Shown: positions 9,692 through 18,766, numbered from the stretch's first letter. The stretch is DNA of 64,000 nucleotides from an uncultured Lachnospiraceae bacterium (GCA_949840915.1 CATKXY010000007.1:49682-113681); one strand, 5' to 3'. Numbers and translations are program-made. The notes: a model not told the origin generated them from the letters alone.

Positions 9692-9729
9692 AAATACTGT
9701 CGGACGGAGTACAGCGTCCGGCAGTATTT
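9692..9729 (+). terminator. Hairpin after the esterase gene
   Basis: AAATACTGTCGGACG pairs with CGTCCGGCAGTATTT over 15 bases with one G-T wobble and an eight-base loop. The stem is strong but lacks a U-run, so it may terminate weakly or protect the mRNA end. Confidence 0.55.
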
Positions 9730-9732
9730 GAC

Positions 9733-9761
9733 TTTACAGGAAAGGCAAAATGCTTTATACT
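9733..9761 (+). promoter_or_regulatory. Promoter of thrH
   Basis: TTTACA and TATACT are separated by 17 bases, a near-consensus vegetative promoter. It begins directly after the esterase hairpin and ends 66 bases before the thrH start. Confidence 0.65.
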
Positions 9762-9827
9762 GATAGAGCAGTAAAGCAGCCGCATTGTCGGAGAAAATGA
9801 AAATGTACAACAAAGGAGATTAAGTGT

Positions 9828-10439
9828 ATGTATATTACCTGTTTGGATCTTGAGGGCGTATTGGTGCCCGAAATCTGGATTGCTTTTGCGGAGGCCAGCG
9901 GCATTCCGGAATTGAAGAGAACTACCCGTGATGAACCCGATTATGACAAGCTGATGCGCTGGCGTATCGGTGTGCTCAAAGAACATGGATTGGGCTTGAG
10001 AGAGATTCAGGAAACCATCGCAAAGATCGATCCCATGCCGGGCGCAAAGGAATTTCTGGATGAACTGCGATCCATCTGCCAGGTGATCATCATCAGCGAT
10101 ACGTTTACCCAGTTTGCGGCGCCGCTTATGGAGAAGCTGGGCTGGCCCACGATTTTCTGCAATTCCCTTGAGGTTGCGCCGGACGGTGAGATCACCGGGT
10201 TCAAAATGCGCATCGAGCAGTCCAAGCTGACTACGGTGAAAGCGCTGCAGTCCATCGGTTATGATACCATCGCCGCCGGAGACAGTTACAATGATCTGGG
10301 AATGATTCAGGCCGGCAAGGCAGGATTTCTGTTCCGCAGCACGGACAAGATCAAGGCGGATTATCCCAAGCTGCCTGCATTCGAGACCTATGAGGAGCTT
10401 ATGGCCGCCATCAGGAAGGTTCTGGCATCAGAGGTTTGA
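9828..10439 (+). CDS. thrH: ThrH: phosphoserine phosphatase / homoserine phosphotransferase
   Basis: A 203-residue HAD-superfamily protein matching ThrH closely at its start, with DLEGVLVPEIW in place of the usual DxDGT. The first Asp is the nucleophile and Glu sits at the position typical for ThrH. Also present are the Thr-containing IISDTFTQF (motif II), a Lys near SKLTTVKAL (motif III) and AGDSYNDLGM (motif IV). Known ThrH proteins dephosphorylate phosphoserine and can move the phosphate to homoserine. The gene is monocistronic, between the promoter at 9733 and the bidirectional terminator at 10454. The start follows AAAGGAG. Confidence 0.88.
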   Translation: MYITCLDLEGVLVPEIWIAFAEASGIPELKRTTRDEPDYDKLMRWRIGVLKEHGLGLREIQETIAKIDPMPGAKEFLDELRSICQVIIISDTFTQFAAPLMEKLGWPTIFCNSLEVAPDGEITGFKMRIEQSKLTTVKALQSIGYDTIAAGDSYNDLGMIQAGKAGFLFRSTDKIKADYPKLPAFETYEELMAAIRKVLASEV

Positions 10440-10453
10440 CAGCGGATCTTTAA

Positions 10454-10495
10454 AAAGAGGGTATTCAAAGCGATTATGCTTTGAATACCCTCTTT
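10454..10495. terminator. Bidirectional terminator between thrH and uxaC
   Basis: A perfect 18-base inverted repeat (AAAGAGGGTATTCAAAGC and its complement) with a GATTAT loop. It gives a T-rich tail on both strands and so can end both thrH (plus) and uxaC (minus). Confidence 0.9.
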
Positions 10496-10525
10496 ATCAT
10501 ATTATTGCTTAGAGAGATTTCTGAG

Positions 10526-11938
10526 TTACTGCAACGGAAACTGGAAGTATCTCTTTGCGTTATCGTAGGAGATATCCTCCACGATCTCTCCGAGAATGTC
10601 ATAATCCTCGGGGAATTCACCGCTCTCCACCCAGCTGCCGATGAGATTGCAGAGGATTCTGCGGAAATACTCATGTCTGGTATAGGAGAGGAAGCTTCTC
10701 GAGTCGGTCAGCATGCCTACAAATCCGGAGAGATTGCCCAAGTTAGCAAGGGAAATCATCTGATCCTGCATACCGGTCTTATGGTCATTAAACCACCATG
10801 CGCTTCCCTGCTGTATCTTGGCAACGGCGGTGGAATCCTGGAAACAGCCCAGGATGGTGCCGATGGACTGATTGTCATTGGGATTCAGACTGTAAAGGAT
10901 CGTTCTGGGAAGCTCATTCGTCTGTATCAGTGCGTTCAAAAAGTCTGCCATCTGAGCAGAGGGCGCGTAGTTGTTGATGCAGTCATAACCGGTGTCGGGT
11001 CCCAGCTTCTCGAACATCAGAGTATTATTGTCGCGCTTACAGCCGTAATGAAGCTGCATAGCCCAGCCAAGCTTGTGGTATTCTCTGCCCACAAACAGCA
11101 TGAATGCGGTCTTAAACTTCATTTCTTCCTCTTTGCTGAGAGGAATTCTGTTCTGTCTCTTCAGGAAGATATCCTCGATTTCCTCGTCTCCTGCGGGGTA
11201 GTACATCACATACTCCAGAGCGTGGTCGGAAACATTACAGCCCATTGATGCGAAGAATTCCATGCGCTGTCTGAGCGCTGTCTTGAGTGCAGCGAAGGTG
11301 ATGATCTCATCCATGCCGCACACGGCCGCCAGTTTGTCGAGATAGTCCAGATAGTCAGGCTTCTCTATATTCATTGCCTTGTCAGGTCTCCAGGCGGGAC
11401 GTACGATCACATCGAAGCTGTCGTCCTCCGCGATCTTTTTATGCCACTCCAGAGAGTCGATGGGGTCGTCGGTGGTGCAGATGAGTGTTACATTGCTCTG
11501 CTTGATGATGTTGCGCACGCTCATGGAAGGCTCCTTGAGCTTGGCGTTGCAGAGGTTCCACACTTCGTCAGCGGTCTTTTTGTTCAGTACGCCGTTATAG
11601 CCGAAATATCTCTGCAGCTCCAGATGACTCCAGTGGAAGAGCGGATTGCCGATGGCTTTGCCCAGGCACTCGGCCCACTTGCAGAATTTGTCATAATCGG
11701 AGGCATCGCCGGTGATGTACTTTTCGTCAACACCGCAGGAGCGCATGAAACGCCATTTGTAGTGATCGCCGCCCAGCCATACCTGAGTGATATTATCGAA
11801 CTGACGATCTTCTGCGATCTCTCTGGGATTGATATGGCAGTGGTAATCAAGAATCGGTTTTTTCTCTGCGTAGTCATGGAACAGCTTTTTGGCTGTCTCT
11901 GTCTCAAGCAGAAAGTCTTTGTCCATAAATGCTTTCAT
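10526..11938 (-). CDS. uxaC: Glucuronate/galacturonate isomerase
   Basis: A 470-residue member of the uronate isomerase family, an amidohydrolase-fold enzyme. It converts D-galacturonate to D-tagaturonate (and D-glucuronate to D-fructuronate) in the cytoplasm. The metal-binding HxH motif is in LDYHCHINPREIAEDRQF; downstream blocks such as GVDEKYITGDASD and WRPDKAMNIEKPDYLDYL are typical of the family. Length is normal. The start follows GGAGGAATTG. It is transcribed alone on the minus strand from the promoter near 12060 and supplies the substrate for UxaB, encoded about 1 kb away on the other strand. Confidence 0.95.
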   Translation of the reverse strand: MKAFMDKDFLLETETAKKLFHDYAEKKPILDYHCHINPREIAEDRQFDNITQVWLGGDHYKWRFMRSCGVDEKYITGDASDYDKFCKWAECLGKAIGNPLFHWSHLELQRYFGYNGVLNKKTADEVWNLCNAKLKEPSMSVRNIIKQSNVTLICTTDDPIDSLEWHKKIAEDDSFDVIVRPAWRPDKAMNIEKPDYLDYLDKLAAVCGMDEIITFAALKTALRQRMEFFASMGCNVSDHALEYVMYYPAGDEEIEDIFLKRQNRIPLSKEEEMKFKTAFMLFVGREYHKLGWAMQLHYGCKRDNNTLMFEKLGPDTGYDCINNYAPSAQMADFLNALIQTNELPRTILYSLNPNDNQSIGTILGCFQDSTAVAKIQQGSAWWFNDHKTGMQDQMISLANLGNLSGFVGMLTDSRSFLSYTRHEYFRRILCNLIGSWVESGEFPEDYDILGEIVEDISYDNAKRYFQFPLQ

Positions 11939-12036
11939 TTCAATTCCTCCGTTTGCATATGTTATTGAGTTATATAAGGTTTTACCGGCGCGGCCTTACA
12001 CGGCACCATACGAAAAACGATATGAAACTAATTCTG

Positions 12037-12065
12037 ATTATACCGAAAAAGACTGCTTTTTTCAA
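12037..12065 (-). promoter_or_regulatory. Promoter of uxaC
   Basis: Read on the minus strand, TTGAAA (12060-12065) and TATAAT (12037-12042) are 17 bases apart, about 100 bases before the uxaC start. No second candidate of equal quality is seen. Confidence 0.65.
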
Positions 12066-12198
12066 GACGCAAAAACATAATAATTGCTTGAGTTCTCTCG
12101 CTTTTTTCTGCAGGCATCTGAATTTTGTGACTGTTTGCAGCTATAGTTACGGGAACATTTCGTCCGTATGCCCTTTGTGACCGGTGGAATTTACTTTC

Positions 12199-12549
12199 TC
12201 AAAATACGGAGGGAACCAAAGTTACTCCGCTCTCTTTCAGAGCCTTCAGATCTGAATCCTCGATATGGCTTCCTGCGTACCAAAGATGCTCCAGGCTTTT
12301 AAGTTCGAGCAGACTGCTGATATCGCTGACAGACTTCTGCATCCATGCTTCCAAAGCGTCGTCTTTCCAATCCATCACATGATCCTCCAGTCCCGCGTCT
12401 GCCCGGGAAACAAATTTTACGCCGCCTTCTTCCGGTTCGGATTCCTTCGGTTGGTCCTGTTTGGCATCCTCCGGTCGATCCTGCTCCTTTCCGCATCCTG
12501 CGGCCAGCACCGCCAAAATAACGGTAAGCGTCAGTGCAAGTATCTTACT
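12199..12549 (-). pseudogene. Decayed lipoprotein gene with leucine-rich-repeat remnant, start codon lost
   Basis: In one frame the minus strand reads stop-S-KILALTLTVILAVLAAGC-GKEQ, a complete lipoprotein signal with an LAAGC lipobox. No start codon stands before the Lys; the preceding codon is AGT and the one before that is TAA. The only in-frame start (TTG at 12516) would leave an eight-residue signal, too short to work. After an acidic linker, the C-terminal residues (ISSLLELKSLEHLWYAG, DSDLKALKESGVTLVPS) resemble a single leucine-rich repeat, whereas such proteins usually carry several. It looks like a gene shortened by internal deletion that also lost its start codon. Confidence 0.55.
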
Positions 12550-12855
12550 TTAATATATCTGACAGCAATATATCTGACAACCGGTCAGGGTATTATCCGT
12601 CTTACGGCTGCCAAAAATTCGAGTTTATTCTGTTCTCTCCAAAATCCTGTCAATCCTTTTTGACAGCGAAGATTCTCCGGAGGCAGGGGATGATGTGACG
12701 GCAAAGCATCTGCACAAAGAGCGGGTATCTTCTGTATATCGCCGAACAGACAGGGAATCCTAAAGAATAGAATAAAGACTCCTTATCCGGCAAGGGAAAA
12801 CAACTGCTCCCGCTGCCATGCGCGCTATATCCTCGGCGATCTTTTATAATTATAG
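12550..12855. other. Intergenic region upstream of uxaB, no recognised gene
   Basis: An open stretch on the plus strand (12578-12763, about 60 codons, ending RRTDRES) has no start codon with a ribosome site and matches nothing I recognise. It may be the tail of a degraded gene, in line with the decayed lipoprotein gene next to it. Nothing else is supported here. Confidence 0.4.
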
Positions 12856-12884
12856 TGGAAAATATCTGGAAAATATGTTATAGT
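12856..12884 (+). promoter_or_regulatory. Promoter of uxaB-uxaA
   Basis: TGGAAA and TATAGT stand 17 bases apart, about 80 bases before the uxaB start. Match quality is moderate. A GC-rich imperfect palindrome (GCCGGCGGCTGCCGG) follows in the leader and could be an operator or hairpin. Confidence 0.45.
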
Positions 12885-12964
12885 AAATTCATTAAAGTGG
12901 AAAAGCCGGCGGCTGCCGGAAACTTAAGATGCGCAGGCAGCGCAGAATGGAGGATATAGATAAT

Positions 12965-14425
12965 ATGGAAATCTTAAACAAGTCAAAGACAGGCAGAAAA
13001 GAGAGACCGATCAAGGTAGTTCAGTTTGGAGAGGGCAATTTCCTTCGCGCATTTGTGGATTACATGATTGACATCGCCAACGAGAAGGGAACCTTTGACG
13101 GTGATATTGTTCTGATCAAACCCATCGAGTTCGGCAATCTGGACATGTTCCACAAGCAGGACTGCCAGTACACGGTTTCCCTGCGCGGAAATGTGGACGG
13201 AGAAGGCAAGATCATCAACAGGGTGGTTACCAGCGTGGCCGATGCTGTTGACACATTCAACGAGTATGAGAAGTACATGAGCCTAGCCGAGATAGACACG
13301 CTTCGCTTTGTAGTGTCCAACACCACCGAGGCAGGTATTGTGTTTGACGATACTGATAAATTTGAATTGAATCCTCCCAAGACTTTCCCCGGAAAGCTGA
13401 CCAAGTTCCTCTATCATAGATTTGAGACCTTTAACGGCGATCTGTCAAAGGGTCTTGTGATGCTGCCCGTGGAGCTGATCGACGATAACGGCATCATGTT
13501 AAAGAAGTGTGTGATGCAGCTCATCGATCTCTGGGGCCTGTCTGCAGAGTTTAAGAAGTGGGTGGAGGAAGTCTGCGTCTTCACTGCTACGCTGGTGGAC
13601 CGCATCGTTACCGGCTATCCCCGCGCTACCGAACAGGAGGAGTGGGAGAAGCTGGGCTATGAGGATCACATCATGGTGACCGGCGAGCCTTTCGCGCTCT
13701 GGGTAATTGAGTCGGACAAGGATATCAGCAAGGAGTTTGATCTGCCCGGTGCAGGCCTTCCCGTGGTGTTTACCGACGATCATCATCCCTATAAGCAGAG
13801 AAAGGTTCGTATCTTAAACGGCGCTCACACCTCCTTTGTGCTTGCTTCCTGGCTGTGCGGAAATGATATCGTAAGACAGTCCATGGAGGACGATGATATC
13901 CGCAACTTTATGAACAAGACCATTTTTGACGAGGTTATCCCTACTCTGACGCTGCCTGAGGACGAGCTGAAGGCATTTGCGGGAGAAGTTGTGAACCGCT
14001 TTAACAATCCTTATGTGGATCATGCGCTGCTGGCAATTTCCCTGAATTCCGTGTCCAAGTGGAGAGCAAGATGTCTGCCCAGCCTTCTGGGTTATGTGGA
14101 TAAGTTCGGTAAGCTTCCTGTACATATGACCTTCTCTATCGCGGCTCTGATGGCCTTTTACACAGGCACTGAGATCAGGGACGGCGCGCTGATCGGCCAC
14201 AGGGACGGTCAGGAATACAATGTGAAGGATGATATGCCTGTGCTGGAGTTCTTCCGCGACAACAGCGGTAAAGATACCAGAAGCTTTGTGACTGATTATC
14301 TGGGCAGGGAAGATTTCCACGGTCAGGACCTGAATAAGGTTCCCGGACTCACCGATGCAGTGACTACTTATCTGGATGATATTAAAACAAATGGTATGAG
14401 GGCGGCATTATGCAGAATTTCATAA
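12965..14425 (+). CDS. uxaB: Tagaturonate reductase
   Basis: A 486-residue member of the mannitol dehydrogenase-type polyol/uronate reductases. It reduces D-tagaturonate to D-altronate with NADH in the cytoplasm. The Rossmann loop is VVQFGEGNFLRAFVDYMID at residues 18-36, and RKVRILNGAHTSFVLASWL, the family's conserved catalytic-domain block with Lys and Asn, follows near residue 280. I choose the ATG at 12965, behind GGAGGA, over an in-frame ATG 12 codons earlier that has no ribosome site. The gene overlaps uxaA by 16 bases, so the two are co-translated. A UxuB-type fructuronate reductase is the alternative, but the uxaA neighbour favours UxaB. Confidence 0.92.
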   Translation: MEILNKSKTGRKERPIKVVQFGEGNFLRAFVDYMIDIANEKGTFDGDIVLIKPIEFGNLDMFHKQDCQYTVSLRGNVDGEGKIINRVVTSVADAVDTFNEYEKYMSLAEIDTLRFVVSNTTEAGIVFDDTDKFELNPPKTFPGKLTKFLYHRFETFNGDLSKGLVMLPVELIDDNGIMLKKCVMQLIDLWGLSAEFKKWVEEVCVFTATLVDRIVTGYPRATEQEEWEKLGYEDHIMVTGEPFALWVIESDKDISKEFDLPGAGLPVVFTDDHHPYKQRKVRILNGAHTSFVLASWLCGNDIVRQSMEDDDIRNFMNKTIFDEVIPTLTLPEDELKAFAGEVVNRFNNPYVDHALLAISLNSVSKWRARCLPSLLGYVDKFGKLPVHMTFSIAALMAFYTGTEIRDGALIGHRDGQEYNVKDDMPVLEFFRDNSGKDTRSFVTDYLGREDFHGQDLNKVPGLTDAVTTYLDDIKTNGMRAALCRIS

Positions 14426-15921
14426 AAATTAATGAAAACGACAATGTGGTGGTGGCACTGAACACGATTCCTGCGGGGGAGACCATCACCGTGGACACAG
14501 AGGGCGCAGGCAAATCCGTCACCGCGCTGGAAGAGATTCCTGCCGGACATAAGATGGCGGTATGTGATATTCCCGAGGGCGGCGAGGTCATCAAATATGG
14601 CTATCGCATCGGTAATGCCAAGGAGACCATAAAAGCAGGTAACTGGATTCATGTACACAATGTGAAGACTGCCTTGGGCGATTTGTTGGAATACAGCTAT
14701 GATCCCACTCCTGTGGAGGAGAAGAGGACGGAGGATGTCACCTTTATGGGCTTCAACCGCCCCGACGGCAAGGTGGGTGTCCGCAACGATATCTGGGTGA
14801 TTCCTACCGTGGGCTGTGTAAACAATGTGGCGGGAGCTATCGTGAAGGCGGCAAATGACTGGCTGAATGCCAACAGGGACGGACTGGAGACAGTGGGCGA
14901 GGTGATTACCTTCCCCCATCCTTATGGCTGTTCCCAGATGGGCGACGATCAGGAGTACACCAGAGCCATTCTGGCGGATTTGATCAATCATCCCAATGCC
15001 GGCGGTGTGCTGGTTCTGGGTTTGGGCTGCGAAAACAGTAATATTGATGTGCTGATGCCCTATATCGGGGATTATGACGAGAAGCGCGTGAAATTCCTGG
15101 TGGCACAGGAGCATGACGACGAGATCAGTGATTCCGTTGAGATCATCAAGGAACTGGCCGCCTATGCGGGGACCTTTAAGCGCGAGCCTGTCAGTGTGAG
15201 CAAGCTGGTGATCGGTATGAAGTGCGGCGGAAGCGACGGTTTGTCGGGCATTACCGCTAATCCTCTGGTAGGACGTTTCTCTGATCTGCTCATCTCCAAG
15301 GGCGGCACCACGATCCTGACAGAAGTGCCGGAGATGTTCGGTGCAGAGACCATTCTTATGAACCGCTGCGCCAACGAAGAGCTTTTTGAGAAGACCGTTG
15401 ACCTGATCAATGATTTTAAAAATTATTTTAAGAGCCATAATCAGACGATCTATGAGAATCCGTCTCCCGGAAACAAGAAAGGCGGAATCTCTACGCTGGA
15501 GGATAAATCTCTGGGATGTACCCAGAAGTCCGGCAGTGCTTTGGTAAAAGGAGTGCTGGCCTATGGAGAGACCGTTAAGACTCCCGGACTCAATCTTTTG
15601 AGTGCTCCCGGAAACGATCTCGTGGCGGCCACTGCTCTTGCGGCTGCGGGCGCTCACATTGTGCTCTTTACCACGGGCCGGGGAACACCCTTCGCTTCTC
15701 CTGTGCCTACTATGAAAATTGCGACGAACTCCAGACTGGCGAACAAGAAGTCCAATTGGATCGATTTTAACGCCGGCGTACTGGTGGAGGACAGCAATAT
15801 GAACGACGAGACACAGAGACTGTTTGACCTGGTGGTGGAGACTGCCAGTGGCAGGCAGGTCTGCAGCGAGGCGGCAGGGTTCCATGATATGGCTATCTTT
15901 AAGCAGGGTGTGACACTGTAG
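14410..15921 (+). CDS. uxaA: Altronate dehydratase
   Basis: A 503-residue cytoplasmic dehydratase that converts D-altronate to 2-keto-3-deoxygluconate. Residues 1 to about 90 form the SAF-like N-terminal domain; the rest is the UxaA C-terminal galactarate-dehydratase-type domain, with NRPDGKVGVRNDIWVIPTVGC, PHPYGCSQMGDD and GLGCENSN blocks and several conserved Cys, in keeping with an Fe-dependent enzyme. Full length and intact. It completes the UxaC-UxaB-UxaA route; the kinase and aldolase that finish the pathway are not in the window. A terminator follows at 15978. Confidence 0.94.
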   Translation: MQNFIKINENDNVVVALNTIPAGETITVDTEGAGKSVTALEEIPAGHKMAVCDIPEGGEVIKYGYRIGNAKETIKAGNWIHVHNVKTALGDLLEYSYDPTPVEEKRTEDVTFMGFNRPDGKVGVRNDIWVIPTVGCVNNVAGAIVKAANDWLNANRDGLETVGEVITFPHPYGCSQMGDDQEYTRAILADLINHPNAGGVLVLGLGCENSNIDVLMPYIGDYDEKRVKFLVAQEHDDEISDSVEIIKELAAYAGTFKREPVSVSKLVIGMKCGGSDGLSGITANPLVGRFSDLLISKGGTTILTEVPEMFGAETILMNRCANEELFEKTVDLINDFKNYFKSHNQTIYENPSPGNKKGGISTLEDKSLGCTQKSGSALVKGVLAYGETVKTPGLNLLSAPGNDLVAATALAAAGAHIVLFTTGRGTPFASPVPTMKIATNSRLANKKSNWIDFNAGVLVEDSNMNDETQRLFDLVVETASGRQVCSEAAGFHDMAIFKQGVTL

Positions 15922-15977
15922 CGGCTATCCATTGTTAAAGAGCCGGATTTTATAGTATGCCGGTTATATAATTATTG

Positions 15978-16014
15978 AGCCCCGTGCGGTCTTAGGATTG
16001 CGCGGGGCTTTGTT
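15978..16014 (+). terminator. Terminator after uxaBA
   Basis: AGCCCCGTGC pairs with GCGCGGGGCT (one wobble) around an 11-base loop, followed by TTGTT. It ends the uxaBA transcript. Confidence 0.75.
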
Positions 16015-16045
16015 GGTATTCAATGAATCTGGAAGCGTTTTGTGG

Positions 16046-16074
16046 TTGACAGATAATACAGGATATATTACAAT
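16046..16074 (+). promoter_or_regulatory. Strong consensus promoter before the truncated Rpn gene
   Basis: TTGACA and TACAAT are separated by exactly 17 bases. This is one of the best promoters in the window and drives what appears to be a broken gene. Confidence 0.65.
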
Positions 16075-16145
16075 AGCAATATCTGGAATTTATGATTTCT
16101 AAAATATTTGGGTTTCTGTTTTAGGTTTTCTGCGGCAGTTCTGCC

Positions 16146-16985
16146 ATGGCAATTTTGCTGAACAATCTTGCCTTTTTCCATGTATATGTGATAACAACAG
16201 ACATTGGCAGGGGGCGGACTGTGACGGCTCCCTCTGCAGAAGGAGGAGTATGGGAAAATATGACGATGCCGTATCGGATATTGCAGTACCAGCTCTCGAA
16301 TTATCGGGAACAGTTAGAACGCATCAAGAAACAAAAGGAGAAGGATTTGAGGGAGCAGGGCCATGCCGTGAATTACTTTAACCTCCACTTCGGTGCGGAA
16401 GATAGGCTATGTCCTATTTATACGATTTGTTTCTACCACGGAACAGAAAAGTGGACTGGACCGAGAAGTCTTAAAGATATGATGGATTTTGGCGGGGAGG
16501 CGGAGGTGTGGAGATCATGTTTCCAGGATTATCACATGATTCTATTTTGTGCGGGAGAGCAGACCGATTTGTCGGTTTTTCACACAGAATTAAAGCTGCT
16601 ACTGGAAGTATTGTGTCTGCGGCAGAATAAGGAAGAAATGGATAAACTCTGGATTCGGGAAGAGTTTTCTCATGTGCGCTGGGAGACGGCAGAGACGATA
16701 GCAGTCATGACGGACAGCACAGAACTGTTGGAAAAACTGGAACAACAGATAAAGGATCACGAAGGAGGCGAATACAATATGTGTCTGGCAATGGAAGAAC
16801 TGAGACGCGATTGGAGAGCGCAGGGAGAGTTGTATGGAATAGCGCAAGGAAAAGCAGAAGAAATTGTTGCGATGGGTTTGGAATTTGGTCTTTCGAAGAG
16901 CGATATCCTGAACAGATTGCAAAATAAGCTGCTTGTGTCTGAACGGAAGGCGGAGGAATATCTGGGGATGTTCGGGAGCCCGTAA
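16146..16985 (+). pseudogene. Truncated Rpn / PD-(D/E)XK nuclease-family transposase-like gene
   Basis: From MPYRILQYQLSNYREQLE (base about 16266) onward the product matches the middle and C-terminal parts of the Rpn-type recombination-promoting nuclease family, including the PIYTICFYHGTEKWTGP block and the C-terminal Gln/Lys/Glu-rich tail. The upstream catalytic PD-(D/E)XK part is absent; the first 38 residues of this open frame are unlike the family. An AGGAGGAG site is followed at 16250 by ATGGGAAAATATGAC (MGKYD, a usual start for this family) in a different frame, which then reads to an early stop. An internal deletion joining the start to the middle of the gene explains this. The remaining frame could still be translated from 16260, but not as a nuclease. 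Confidence 0.6.
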
Positions 16986-17034
16986 GTGTGAAACGGAGCT
17001 CCCGAAGGAAAACAGTAATTGCAATTCCGGGGCA

Positions 17035-18498
17035 TTATTGCAGGCTGATTGTCTTGGTAGCTGCGGTATCGCGGAAAAACCGGTCATGCTCTACAAAGAT
17101 CATTGCAGGACAAAACTCCAGGATCAGACGCTCAATTTGTATGCGGGAATAAACGTCTATAAAATTAAGAGGCTCATCCCATACATACAGATGGGCCTGT
17201 TCACAGAGACTTTTGGCTATGAGTACTTTTTTCTTCTGACCGCCGGAAAAGTCGGTCATATCTTTCTCAAACTGAATCCGTTCAAAATCCAGTTTGCGCA
17301 GAACTGCCTTAAACAGACTTTCGTCTATCTGATTTTCACGCGCATAATCTGACAGCTTTCCCTTCAAATGGGAGGTATCCTGCGGGACGTAGGATATCAC
17401 AAGACCGGAACCGATGGAGACAGTACCGGTGTGATCTATGGGAAATCCCGCAAGGAGCTTTAATAAACTGCTCTTACCGGTGCCGTTTCTGCCGCACAGT
17501 GCCACTCTGTCTCCGCGATGCACGGTAAAGGAGACGGGATCACATACGCTGTGTCCTCCATAGCGGGGAATGACGTCCGAGAAGGAGACAAGGATGTCGG
17601 TGCGATAGGAGAGCGGTGTGAGTTTCAGATTCTCGGCAGTTTCCTTGTCTTTCAAAAGCTGTGACTTTTGTTCAATTGCCTGATTCTGTCTCGACTCTAT
17701 GGTTTTGGCCCGTTTCATCATTTTGGCGGCTTTGTGGCCCACATATCCCTTGTCGGCGGCACCGGTTTTGGAGGCTTCCACCCGGTCGGACCAGTCAGAG
17801 GTACGTTTTGCTGCATTCTGCAGGCGGCGGATGTCCTTTTGCAGGCGTTCTTTTTGAGCCGCTTCAGACTCCTGCTGCCGTTCAAAGTTGCTCATAAAAG
17901 AAGAAAAGTTACCGCTCTGTACCTGGATGCTCTCTCTGTTCAGTGAAAGGATATGATCCACACAGTCGTCCAGGAAGCGACGGTCATGGGAGACCAGCAG
18001 AAAGCTCTTTTTCTTATTTAAATAGGCTGACACCAGTTCTCTGGCTCTGTCGTCCAGATGGTTTGTGGGTTCGTCGATCAGGAGAAAATGTCCCTCATTG
18101 AGAAAAAGCGCCGACAACAGAACTTTTGTCTGTTCACCGTTCGACAGAGTCTGAAAGGGGCGCAGGAGCACCTCGGAGTCCGTCTCAAGAATGGATAATT
18201 CCCGCAGGAATTCCCAGTCTTGGGCCGAGGGACAGATATCCTGCAGAATCTCCAGTGTCTGACGGCTCTTATCTTCTACGTCATAGGGAAAATAGTCGAA
18301 TTGGACAGAGCTTGTAATCTTTCCGCTGTATTCGTATTTCCCCTGTAGAAGTTTCAGAAGCGTTGTCTTGCCCCTGCCGTTTCTCCCGACAAAGCCCAGT
18401 TTCCAGTCAGAATCGATCTGAAAGTTCACATGGTCGAATATCAGGTCATAGCTGGTGGGATAGGAAAAAGTAAGGTTTTCTATTTTGATCATTGACAT
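17035..18498 (-). CDS. Lsa-type ABC-F ribosome-protection protein
   Basis: A 487-residue soluble protein with two ATP-binding domains and no membrane segments. Domain 1 has Walker A GRNGRGKT (about residues 38-45), signature LSNGEQ and Walker B LLIDEPTNHLD; domain 2 has GRNGTGKS, FSGGQ and VWDEPLNFID. The two are joined by a long charged linker (about 190-280), the part that reaches the peptidyl-transferase centre in ABC-F resistance factors. Length and sequence pattern fit Lsa/CplR-like proteins, which free ribosomes from lincosamides, pleuromutilins and streptogramin A. The leader (18499-18835) carries a leader peptide and switching hairpins, so expression is probably induced by the drug itself. 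Actual resistance is inferred. Confidence 0.88.
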   Translation of the reverse strand: MSMIKIENLTFSYPTSYDLIFDHVNFQIDSDWKLGFVGRNGRGKTTLLKLLQGKYEYSGKITSSVQFDYFPYDVEDKSRQTLEILQDICPSAQDWEFLRELSILETDSEVLLRPFQTLSNGEQTKVLLSALFLNEGHFLLIDEPTNHLDDRARELVSAYLNKKKSFLLVSHDRRFLDDCVDHILSLNRESIQVQSGNFSSFMSNFERQQESEAAQKERLQKDIRRLQNAAKRTSDWSDRVEASKTGAADKGYVGHKAAKMMKRAKTIESRQNQAIEQKSQLLKDKETAENLKLTPLSYRTDILVSFSDVIPRYGGHSVCDPVSFTVHRGDRVALCGRNGTGKSSLLKLLAGFPIDHTGTVSIGSGLVISYVPQDTSHLKGKLSDYARENQIDESLFKAVLRKLDFERIQFEKDMTDFSGGQKKKVLIAKSLCEQAHLYVWDEPLNFIDVYSRIQIERLILEFCPAMIFVEHDRFFRDTAATKTISLQ

Positions 18499-18579
18499 AT
18501 TTCAAGTTCTCCTTTCGAGGATTAGAATCTGCATAATGTGCAGGTTCATCAATTCTGTTTCATCACGATAAATACGGCA

Positions 18580-18616
18580 TAAAAAAGAGAGCTGCAGAAA
18601 AGTTAATTCCTGCAGC
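18580..18616 (-). terminator. Attenuator terminator in the ABC-F leader
   Basis: On the minus strand GCTGCAGGAA pairs with TTTCTGCAGC around a six-base loop (one wobble), followed at once by TCTCTTTTTT. It sits 82 bases before the ABC-F start codon and inside the leader, so it must be read through for expression. Confidence 0.8.
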
Positions 18617-18766
18617 CCGACATAGCGTCACGATACTTTTGCCGCTTTGGTAAACGGCAATAAACGGATGTGAAGTGGGATTGTCTTTAACTTTCCTGCG
18701 AGAAACGCAATCGTACCGCAAAACCGTACCATCGCCTGTTTGATTTCATCTGCAAGAAAAGTTAAA
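18594..18766 (-). promoter_or_regulatory. Ribosome-stalling attenuator: alternating RNA pairings
   Basis: Three minus-strand segments can pair in turn. Segment 1 (18752-18766, within the leader peptide) and segment 3 (18594-18606, the right arm of the terminator) both contain TTAACTTTTC plus TGC. Segment 2 (18685-18699, GCAGGAAAGTTAAAG) is complementary to both: 13 pairs with segment 3, and about 14 with segment 1 with one bulge. If a ribosome stalls on segment 1, segment 2 is free to take segment 3 and the terminator cannot form. This is the classical layout for drug-induced attenuation of ABC-F and rRNA-methylase genes. Confidence 0.75.

Noticed and set aside
10481..11248. Open frame of 255 codons on the plus strand
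   Set aside because: Antisense to uxaC and overlapping the terminator at 10454-10495.
14368..15885. Open frame of 505 codons on the minus strand
   Set aside because: Antisense to uxaA, whose full-length homology is clear; no ribosome site or family match.
16027..16041. Catabolite-control-like site (TGGAAGCGTTTTGT)
   Set aside because: One key position differs from the cre consensus and it stands upstream of a broken gene, not of a carbohydrate gene.
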